NCBI GenBank assembly: GCA_016169945.1
Contig: JADLSH010000138.1
Coordinates: 1,601,501-1,665,500, forward strand
Source: Trachythela sp. YZ-2020
Lineage: Eukaryota; Cnidaria; Anthozoa; Malacalcyonacea; Clavulariidae
Direction of reading: 5' to 3'
DNA: 64,000 nucleotides
Shown: positions 55,188 to 64,000 of the stretch, piece by piece
Layout of the letters: each line of letters opens with the position of its first letter
Position numbering within the stretch: the first letter of the stretch is position 1
Position numbers and translations under genes: made by a program
Notes under the pieces: model-generated
Told to the model about the DNA's origin: nothing
Seen by the model: the letters and a program-made list of their open reading frames with translations, nothing else
The model's database searches: none

Positions 55188-55637
55188 CATATATATATAT
55201 AATTAATATATAATATATAATAATTTTTTGATTGTGTTTTGAAAATATCATATGATACTACGTTTTTCAGTTTTATACTAAGACTATTCCAAATATCAAC
55301 TCCTTTGTTCATGGAGAGTGAATGTTTAACATAGTTTGTTCGCTTATAAGACTTAGTGAATTAGTTCTCGTGTTATGCTGATGAACTTGACTATTTGTGA
55401 TATAGAACAAATTGCATGAGGGTTGCTTCGCGTGTGCCTAAAGGATATAAACAAAATCTCAATCTTGTGATATATAGTAGTTTGTAAAATATTCTGGTAA
55501 ATCTTTAAATGATGATATCTGAACATGAATAAACTGGTAAGATAATCATTAAGTTTGTCCAGGTTCAATATACCTAGGTAGGCTACTCAAAATGAAATTT
55601 CAATTTGAAGTGTTCATTTAGTTTATTGTTACTGATG

Positions 55638-55865
55638 ACTTTGAACTACCGTTTCAGCTCTGTTTGAACTACCGTTTCGCCTTAACTGTGTTATGACTGA
55701 CTTTGAACTATCGTTTCATGCAGCTCTGTTTAAACCACCGTTTCGTCTTAACTGTGTTATATGACTGACTTTGAACTACCGTTTCAGCTCTGTTTGAACT
55801 ACCGTTTCAGCTCTGTTTGAACCACCGTTTCGTCTTAACTGTGTTATGACTGACTTTGAACTACA
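55638..55865. repeat. Minisatellite of TTTGAACTACCGTTTC units
   Basis: TTTGAACTACCGTTTCAGCT and CTTAACTGTGTTATGACTGA blocks recur about seven times in a higher-order order (about 75-bp composite). A single unit followed by the same flank (ACAAAACAA, CGACGTCA, GCATGCATGGTGGGGCAAAA) is found at 62430-62510. Confidence 0.7.
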
Positions 55866-56452
55866 AATACAAAACAAACTCGACGTCACAGCATGCATGG
55901 TGGGGCAAAATGTTGTTAGAAACATCTCGTAGTACAGTCAGGGCGTGAAATGTTTATCAACTTGAATATTTCTGTTTTGTTTCGCTACAAACTCAAAATG
56001 GTTTCATGAATCACCACATGCGGGAAGCCGTTTCTACTCTAAGCGCGCTGGTTGGTGCTAACCTTTTTACCTCTTGATGGTGCTGCATGATGACTTGAGG
56101 GGGTGTATGAATGTTAAGATAAGTTCGATTACATTAACTATAATCAACGTACTTTCAGTTATTATTTGCGTAGTGCTTTTAGTTATTCAAAACGCTTATC
56201 ACATCATGAATGTGGATCGAGAGAAAAGTCTAAGACTAAATACATTTGTTTAATAAATTACGAAAATCTTTTGTGGCCTAATCTGGGTGGCGGAAAGTGC
56301 GATTTTCTGGAGGTAAGAACCCCCAGAAAAGCTGGAGAAACAACGTCAGGGTGAGAGTAAGGGCCCTCAGCGAAGTGTGCCTAGCTGTGTGGACGCCACT
56401 TCCCGCCCCGCTGTACTTTATTGGTTTCTTTAAATAGGTAAAATTATTTGCA
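55866..56452. other. Flank related to the secreted-protein family
   Basis: 56120-56225 (TTTCAGTTATTATTTGCGTA, TGAATGTGGATCGAG) matches 61975-62030 and 63045-63130, upstream sequence of the later family copies. No exon was identified here. Confidence 0.45.
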
Positions 56453-56502
56453 AGGTTGATTCGAACAAACATGCATAGTATGTTTATATATACATATATG
56501 TA

Positions 56503-57336
56503 CCGGGTGTCCCAAAAAAAAGTATCGCTGTTTGAGTTAATATTTCGTAAAAACTACAACACGTATTTTACTTAAATAAATTTCATTATATTTAAAGAGG
56601 GCTAACTTAAATTTTCGTATATAACATTTGAATTTTGATGCAATATTGACCGAGATACAGATGTTTGAAGTTGAGTAAGCATTTTTGAAATTGCTAAAAT
56701 TAGCATAAAACGGCCCCATCAAATGTCTATTTGGTTAGACTTGATAAATACTTCTATGTGGTCAAAAGAACGCGCATGTACAACGATATTGTTCCAAAGA
56801 TCAAGATTTGATCATCTGGAAATTCTCGTCTTTGCGCATGAATACATCGTCTTGCTCTGGAAACCATGCCAAAAGAATTTTGGATCAGTTCTTCATCCAA
56901 AGTTTCACATGCCAAAACAATTGCCTCATGCACAAAGCTGTCTTCAATGTTTTTAATTAAATTTTATTTCAATGTGTATTATTATTCCATTTTTATTCCC
57001 AAGGGTTACAAAAGACTAGCAAAATAGTAAATCTACTAGGAAATAATGTGAAGTTAAAGTTAACTTTATTGAAAATGACAATACTCGTGATAAAATGACA
57101 ACTGTTTTCAAATCAATTTAATAAGCCGTTTTTTCTCGATTTTCACTAATTTTAAAAACGTACCGCAACTTGCAACATCTGTATCTCGGTCAATATTGCA
57201 TCAAAATTCAAGGGTTATATACCAAAATTTAAGTTAGCCCTTTTTGAATACAGTAAAACTTGTCTGAGTGAAATATCTGTTGCAGGTTTTGCGCTACATT
57301 AAATCAAACACCGATACTTTTTTTTGGGACACCCGG
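56503..57336. mobile_element. mariner-type TIR MITE, 834 bp
   Basis: Ends CCGGGTGTCCCAAAAAAAAG / inverted, TA at 56501-56502 and 57337-57338. Arms about 200 bp. The flanks 56452-56500 and 57339-57377 are themselves inverted (TTCGAACAAACATGCATAGT), so the MITE sits in the middle of an older hairpin. Confidence 0.75.
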
Positions 57337-57720
57337 TATATATAAACATACTATGCATGTTTGTTCGAATCAACCTTAGATGTGATTACAATTGAATTTC
57401 GCATTTTAAGTTCCTAATTAAAACGCGCTATTAATAGGTGTTTTTTCTTAACCAAAGGTGTGGGTGGGTGGGTTTTTCTTTTTGTGTTTTCTCACAGGCA
57501 GTTGAAACCAGAATGAACTGAGTTGAAGTTTTGGCTAGTTTTTTTGCTGATAACTAGTAAAGAATGAGAATCTAATCCCAACGAATTGACAGAAGTTGGA
57601 AGTTGTTGCCAACTTGCTGTTTTCTTTGCATATATTTTCCGTTTCTGTCGACAGGTTTTAGATAAGGATGTTACTCCTTATTAACCCCAATTTATGTATT
57701 TTTCATAAATTGGCGCTACC

Positions 57721-57917
57721 CGAAGTTACCAGCTGAAGGAAGACTATGTCTGTTGACATTTTCAGTCATCACGAAACATTCTCAGCCAATTTCCATATCG
57801 ACAGCAGCATAAAAGTGGCATGTTTGGGAAGATGAAATCAATTCCAGTTTGGAAATCCTACGAAGCATGCAGTTTCAAAAGAAGAATTTGAAGATCGAAG
57901 AAGATAAGAAGTCGACA
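57721..57917 (+). promoter_or_regulatory. Conserved upstream region of secreted-protein gene
   Basis: Matches 62141-62325 and, in part, 63220-63270 (ACCAGCTGAAGGAAGACTATG; TCCATATCGACAGCA). It includes the 5' untranslated region. Conservation across copies marks the unit duplicated. Confidence 0.5.
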
Positions 57918-58523
57918 ATGAAGTTTGGCATTGTAATCCTTGTTGTTTTGGTGGTCTGTCTGTCTCCATCAGGTATATATCATTGGCGTAACCAGGTTCT
58001 CTTGTCAAAGGAGATCAATTCGTGCAGGTCCACTGAAAAAAAAGTGTTTTCGCGAAGTAGGTTACCTGTTGAAATATTTATTAAAACAATAAACAAACAA
58101 ACAAAATGTAGCTAGGAGGGGCCGAAGTACTTCTATTTTGCCTTAATTTGTCGTGCAGATAATCTGTAGGGATGTACGAAAGCATACTTCCCAGTAGAAC
58201 TTGCCAGAGAGAAGGGACTTTTTTTAAATCTTTGTAGAGTCTCTAATTAAGTGGATTTTGGGGGGATAATTTTATAGAATCCTTACTTTAAAACGACCAT
58301 TGAACACAGAACAATAAAGAGTAAAGTTTTGAATATTTTAGTGCATGGTGCAGAGAGCGATGTGGTTCGAGTTTTTGACGACAAGCTTCGTTTGACTGGG
58401 GAACAAATGTCAAGATTCTTAAAGCGAGCAGACCTGGAAAAGTATGGATTTGAGAAAACCGTTGAAGTCTCCACTGAAACTGATGAAAATGGCAAGACAA
58501 TAACAAAGAAAACCATTTACTAA
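57918..58523 (+). CDS. Small secreted protein (78 aa), two exons
   Basis: Exon 1 (57918-57972) encodes a signal peptide, MKFGIVILVVLVVCLSPS, and ends in phase 1 at AG|GTATAT. Exon 2 (58342-58523) follows the acceptor TATTTTAG and completes a Val codon. The mature part is about 55-58 residues, highly charged (RVFDDKLRLTGEQMSRFLKR, EVSTETDENGKT) and without Cys, ending at TAA 58521-58523. I do not recognise the family. The gene belongs to a local tandem family: exon 1 recurs at 62326-62380. The sequence after the stop is also family-related (next entry), so the true 3' structure may differ. AATAAA lies at 58951. A host-defence or signalling peptide is possible but unproven. Confidence 0.55.
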
Positions 58524-58791
58524 TTGCTCCAGAGTCCTGTTTTGGGAAGAAGTTTTGGAACAACGCTTGCCAAAGAAATTGCTAGCTTCGAAACTCTCTT
58601 CGACCATTGTAAAAGAAGTCCAAAAGCGCATCGCTGGCCGGAAAACCAAAAGCTGCACAGTGCTATTGGAAATCCATCCAAATCGATGTTTGAAGAAAAT
58701 TCCTGACAATGGCGTGAGCAAACGTTCTGCGGGTGCGTCAAATGTTACAGTGCGTCCATTGCCTACGGTAATTAGGCCGGCCATCGGATGA
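58524..58791 (+). CDS. Conserved second frame downstream of secreted protein
   Basis: In a different frame from exon 2: CSRVLFWEEVLEQRLPKKLL, then STIVKEVQKRIAGRKTK, ending RPAIG with TGA at 58789-58791. The copy at 63285-63440 has the same frame with mostly conservative changes (CSRVMFWEGVLEKRMPEEL, STTVKEVQSRITGRKTE), which is the pattern expected of coding sequence. Either exon 2 carries a frameshift in this copy, or this is a separate exon. Function unknown. Confidence 0.45.
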
Positions 58792-59814
58792 TGTACGACT
58801 TGATTAAGGACTTGAATATGGACTTGAATAATGACTGTCTAAAGTATTGTAGTCTAACATGCATTATGTCTATATGACATGTTATTTTTTGCAACAGCTG
58901 TAGAGTGTAATTCTCAGTATATAATGTATGTTAAGTATTTTTATGTGATTTAATAAAATCTTGAAATTGCAATGTCTGCATGTAGTGTATCTTCCTGGAC
59001 CTTGGGCTCTTTTTCAACTATCTTTTGATAGAAATTAAATCGCTGCGGTTATAAACAAACGTCTTCTCTTCTTCTTACTAGCCATGAATTGCTTTGCATT
59101 GTGTAAGGTTTTGGCATAGCCCTATAGCCTTGTACCCAATAGATTATTGTGTTGTTAAGTCAGTTAAGATCTTATTCCTATATATAGGCCATGTATTGTT
59201 AAATCGTCTCTTAATCCTAAAGAAAATCATAACCTAATCCTAAAGAATATTCTAAGCCTATAGTCATACAACAAGTCCCACTAATTGTTTACCTTTTTGC
59301 CTATCTTGTAAATTCACATTCTTCAGAATTAAGATTGAAAAAAGTCATTTTATTGCTCTTTTCATTTCTGACAAATCCACCATATGGATCGTCAACAAAT
59401 TTCATGACATTTGAGCTTGCATTTTCCCGCTTTACTTGCATGGTTGTGATTTTAGCCGGACGAAATTGTGAGGAGTTGGTATATAGCTTCATACATTGAA
59501 AATATGTAAACTATATATACATGAATATAGAATCTCGGACTGCTTGCTCCTAAAATTAATCGTTGAGTCGCAAGAAACTTTAGAATAGAACGTCACATCA
59601 AATGACGAATTTGGTCAATTTTGCGCTAGATTTGGCTATTGCGTTTCTTATGAGTATCTTATGTATATCATTGTGTGTTCCAGATCTCATCGCTAACGTT
59701 TGAGTGCTAGAAAACATGGAAAGGACTGTCTATTAAAATTGAATGAAGAAATTCGACATTTAATAGAATGTGGATTTGTATACCTCTATATTTACCTCCA
59801 CATATATACCGTAT
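58792..59814. other. 3' flank, no further gene seen
   Basis: Contains a likely polyadenylation signal (AATAAA at 58951). CCTAAAGAA motifs recur near 59210-59245. No gene. Confidence 0.4.
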
Positions 59815-61142
59815 ATAATAATATAATAATATAATAATATAATAATATAATAATATAATAATATAATAATATAATAATATAATAATATAATAATATAATA
59901 ATATAATAATATAATAATATAATAATATAATAATATAATAATATAATAATATAATAATATAATAATATAATAATATAATAATATAATAATATAATAATAT
60001 AATAATATAATAATGTAATAATGTAATAATATAATAATATAATAATATAATAATATAATAATATAATAATATAATAATATAATAATATAATAATATAATA
60101 ATATAATAATATAATAATATAATAATATAATAATATAATAATATAATAATATAATAATATAATAATATAATAATATAATAATATAATAATATAATAATAT
60201 AATAATATAATAATATAATAATATAATAATATAATAATATAATAATATAATAATATAATAATATAATAATATAATAATGTAATAATGTAATAATGTAATA
60301 ATGTAATAATGTAATAATGTAATAATGTAATAATGTAATAATGTAATAATGTAATAATGTAATAATGTAATAATGTAATAACGTAATAATGTAATAATGT
60401 AATAATATAATAATATAATAATGTAATAATGTAATAATATAATAATATAATAATGTAATTATATAATAATATAATAATATAATAATATAATAATATAATA
60501 ATATAATAATATAATAATATAATAATATAATAATATAATAATATAATAATAATAATATAATAATATAATAATATAATAATATAATAATATAATAATGTAA
60601 TAATGTAAAAAATAATGTAATAATGTAATAATGTAATAATATAATAATATAATAATATAATAATATAATATAATAATATAATAATATAATAATATAATAA
60701 TATAATAATATAATAATATAATAGTATAATAATATAATAATGTAATAATATAATAATATAATAATATAATAATATAATAATGTAATAATGTAATAATGTA
60801 ATAATGTAATAATATAATAATATAATAATGTAATAATATAATAATATAATAATATAATAATATAATAATATAATAATATAATAATATAATAATATAATAA
60901 TATAATAATATAATAATATAATAATATAATAATATAATAATATAATAATATAATAATATAATAATATAATAATATAATAATATAATAATATAATAATATA
61001 ATAATATAATAATATAATAATATAATAATATAATAATATAATAATATAATAATATAATAATATAATAATATAATAATATAATAATATAATAATATAATAA
61101 TATAATAATATAATAATATAATAATATAATAATATAATAATT
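59815..61142. repeat. (ATAATAAT)n microsatellite, about 1.33 kb
   Basis: Almost pure 8-bp unit ATAATAAT with blocks of the variant GTAATAAT (about 60278-60440 and 60593-60640, for example) and a few phase breaks (60549, 60608, 60669). The variants cluster, which suggests block-wise expansion. The long minus-strand frame (60459-61193) is only this repeat translated (IIILLYYY). Confidence 0.95.
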
Positions 61143-62325
61143 ATTTACAATTATACAGATTAACTTCGTCAGAAACGTTATTTCTGTTATCAATGAATAT
61201 ATATTCTAACCAGAAAAATCCAAATGTGTCATGCATGTCTAAAACAAGATAAAGTTAGTAGACATGATAGTGGATAACGGATTCTATACATGGACTATAT
61301 ACACACGTTATTCAAAACGCTGAATGTAGTTTATAATCCAATTGTTATATTTTGAGGAAAACACTACACATATCTATTTGGTCCGCAGTGAAAATAATAT
61401 CTGCATTAATGAAGATCCGGGTTTTGCCAAACAGATAAGCATGGTGTTTTTCACAAAACAAAGCAATACTTTTGAAAGAAACGCCCAAACGTATCGTCCT
61501 CGTAACATGGTTCTGATTCGTATACCGAAGCTTTTCTCAGAAGACATCGCCAGGGGTCGTTTCGATTCCGGCCGAGAGCGTATCCCGTTCGATTGATAAT
61601 CAAATGCAAATTTATCGCAAGGTAGGACTTACACAGTCTACACAGTATGACGCGTTGTAGAATTCACGTCGATCTGAAGTTTTCTCATAAGTTTTGAAAA
61701 TCGTTTCGGAGACATTGAATTTTAATCTTCGTTATTCACCTCGTATGTCGTATCGGGCGCTTTCCAATAATTCGGTTGGATAACTCGTTTATTCATATTT
61801 GCGAGGAGACCCAAACAGTAAATGTGGGTTCCATTTGCATGGACGATGGTTGATTAGTGACCATCAGTACACATCTAAACTTCGCAAAGACTTCAAACCA
61901 TGCATGTCCATGAAATTGCGTTCATAAAACTAAAGAACAAGACACAAATACTGAGTAGTAAAAATTCCAACGTATTTTCAGTTACTATTTATACGTAGTG
62001 CTTTTAAAATCAGTTGAGTGCAGGGGTCAAAGAATTTCATTGAGATAAGGATTAGTCACAAATACTGAACTTGGATTAAATCTAAACTACTTACTGGTAT
62101 GAATAAATATTTGTAATTTGTACAAATAATGTACATCTACTGAAGTTACTAGTTGAAGGAAGGCTATGTGTGTCGACATTTTTCATCACGAAACATCCCA
62201 AGCTCAAATTTCCATATCGACAGCACAAAAGTGGCGTGTTTCGAAAGCTGAAATCAAATCCGTTTTGGAAATCTTACGAAGAAGTTTCGAAAGAAGAATG
62301 ATCGAAGAAGATAAAGAACTCGACA
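61143..62325. other. Upstream flank of second family copy
   Basis: 62141-62325 matches the 57.7 kb upstream region. A plus frame at 61342-61596 (84 codons) has no known motif. Confidence 0.4.
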
Positions 62326-62380
62326 ATGAATTTTGGCATTGCAATCCTTGTTGCTTTGGTGGTTTGTCTGTCTCCATCAG
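62326..62380 (+). pseudogene. Signal-peptide exon of second family copy
   Basis: MNFGIAILVALVVCLSPS with the same phase-1 donor (CATCAG|GTGGGC) as the 57918 gene. No matching second exon lies in the next 900 bases; instead there is TTTGGACTACCGTTTCAGCT minisatellite sequence. Probably a partial copy, unless the exon at 63285 belongs to it. Confidence 0.5.
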
Positions 62381-63284
62381 GTGGGCCTAAAATAGCTAGG
62401 AAGAGCCAAAGTGCTTCTACTTTTACTATGACTTTGGACTACCGTTTCAGCTCCGAATACAAAACAACAACCCGACGTCACCAGCATGCATGGTGGGGCA
62501 AAATGTTGTTGTTGCAAATTTATTGAAACAAGTCAGAAGTTGCTAGTTTTACTACAAAATTTTAAAGCTCGTTTAAGCACAATGTCAATGACGACGGATT
62601 TCGCTTTTCGTGGACTAAATTATTGCAAATTTTGTTATTGACATGTAAACTGTACAAAATGAATTCAGTCACGTGCACACATACATCTCTTCACAGAAAT
62701 ATATAAACAAAATAAACGTAATCCCTTGTCTTGCAGAACTTAATCCCAAGATACTCTTTCAGCAAACAGTGCAGATCGACGTAGTCAGAAAACTCATATA
62801 AATGTTAAAACGTGAATGTGTAAATCCCATTTTCATGATTCATGTTGTCCATTCTAAAAATTTCTACCCCTAGGTTATACTCTATACTTAGTGCTATATA
62901 CAAACTCGAGTATTAGTTATGAGTTTAGTACGTTCTAGCTTTAATAACTGTTTATACCACATTCATATCGACTGAGGCATAAAATTGTGTATATAAAACT
63001 AAAGAACTTTATTCACAAATACTGCATGAGCAGCTTCAATGTCAACGTATTTCAGTCGTAGTGCATGCTTTTAGTTATTTAAAACGCTTATATTATTATA
63101 ATATCACACTGATGAATGTGGATCGAGTGCAAACTCAGATTAAATCTAAGCCACTTTTGAGAATAACTGTTTACTGGCATGACCAAATATTTGTAATTTG
63201 TGCAAAAAATGCATACCTACCCGAGGTTACCAGCTGAAACAAGACTATGTGTGTTGACATTTTTCATCAATTCCAATCACTTCA
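62381..63284. other. Non-coding between family copies
   Basis: Includes the CATGCATGGTGGGGCAAAAT block shared with 55895 and a third copy of the upstream region (63000-63270). Confidence 0.45.
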
Positions 63285-63440
63285 GGGTCACTGATGATTG
63301 CTCCAGGGTCATGTTCTGGGAAGGTGTTTTGGAAAAACGTATGCCAGAGGAATTGAAAAATTCGAAAATATTTTCAACCACCGTAAAAGAGGTTCAAAGT
63401 CGTATCACTGGCCGAAAGACTGAAGAGCTGTACAGTCGGT
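63285..63440 (+). pseudogene. Third family copy, 3' coding part, truncated
   Basis: DCSRVMFWEGVLEKRMPEEL and VKEVQSRITGRKTEEL match the 58524-58791 frame. Upstream-region sequence joins directly at 63270, so the signal-peptide exon and exon 2 are missing. The frame is then cut by the element at 63440. Confidence 0.5.
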
Positions 63441-64000
63441 CAGGGACGTCGCGAAGGCATGAGCATTGGGGGGGGGGGGTGTCCTGAAATTTTGACCAAG
63501 TTTTGGGGAACATTTTGACCAACTTTCAAGTTTTACATTTTTACAACGTGACTTACGTGAAGGAGAAACTGAATGCTCGTTGGGGGTGTGCTAGGTAATT
63601 TAAGTTCCCGTAAAATTGTAAACAGCATTTTTAAGAAAATAATATTTCAATGACTTTAACATCTTTACTCCAAACTAAATTACTGCACAGTTGTCACAAA
63701 TTATTTGAACTCAGCTTAGAAAAGCAACTTAGCTTATATTGACTGATAAGCACTTCATCTTGCAAGGATATAGTGGATCAAGAATAATCAAGGTGAGGTT
63801 TGCTGGTTTAGCTAGATATTTTCGTATTTATGCGCAAAACAAAACAGAAAATGTTGATTGTTAACCGGATGTCAATTCGCTGCTAATTCGCTTCCTGTTG
63901 GTCAATAAGTATTTTGGTGTTTGACTATATACTTTCGCACTTTCAGCTTATAAGTGACCAATTATTTTGACCAAAATTTTTCCAGTTTGACCAACTTTTC
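63441..64000. mobile_element. hAT-like element, enters and runs off window
   Basis: Starts near CAGGGACGTCGCGAAGG, a typical hAT-type end, followed by a G-run and repeated TTGACCAAxTTTT motifs up to the window end. The other end is not in view. Confidence 0.45.

Noticed and set aside
60459..61193. 244-codon open frame on the minus strand
   Set aside because: It is the translated 8-bp microsatellite (repeating IIILLYYY), not a gene.
61342..61596. 84-codon frame ending RIPFD
   Set aside because: No domain, no duplicate in the neighbouring gene family and no splice evidence; too short to call.

Overview
This is a window of animal nuclear DNA: AT-rich, intron-bearing and very rich in transposons. 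Death-effector, CHY/RING and HECT domains, BEL/Pao and CR1/L2-type retroelements, Polinton relics and many foldback MITEs together point to an aquatic invertebrate. A cnidarian is my best guess, from general resemblance only. No bacterial-style genes, rRNA or CRISPR arrays were seen.

Region 1-32.7 kb is a large inverted duplication. Two copies of one multi-exon gene face each other tail to tail: the left copy (+) at 1-14710, cut by the window edge, and the right copy (-) at 27226-32715. All splice joints are in frame in both. The right copy encodes a predicted 823-residue protein with a coiled coil, a death effector domain (DED), a CHY zinc finger, a CTCHY zinc finger and a C-terminal RING-H2. 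The C-terminal half is that of a Pirh2/RCHY1-type ubiquitin ligase. A DED joined to it is, as far as I know, not a described architecture, and it is the main discovery candidate here. The left copy carries a 10.26 kb transposon in intron 3 (2984-13242; 9-bp target duplication; the clean empty site survives in the right copy). Nested in that transposon are a 2986-bp deleted Polinton with a broken packaging ATPase and a zinc-finger ORF, a TTAA-flanked element, and a tandem duplication, one copy of which carries a hAT MITE.

The middle of the palindrome (about 15.5-25.6 kb) holds decayed LINEs in both arms. Between the arms lie a BEL/Pao element with a 5' LTR but no 3' LTR, two exons of a HECT ubiquitin-ligase gene abutting the truncated integrase, and a second LINE family.

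Region 32.7-57.4 kb has no recognisable host gene. It holds LINE 3' ends (34.7, 39.5 and 49.0 kb), a nest of inverted repeats between 40.3 and 51.1 kb with several nested MITEs, a tRNA-Thr-derived SINE, and many hairpin elements.

Region 57.4-64 kb holds a small tandem family encoding a short secreted protein (complete copy at 57918-58523, partial copies at 62.3 and 63.3 kb), separated by a 1.3 kb microsatellite of an 8-bp unit. The last copy is cut by a hAT-like element that runs off the window.
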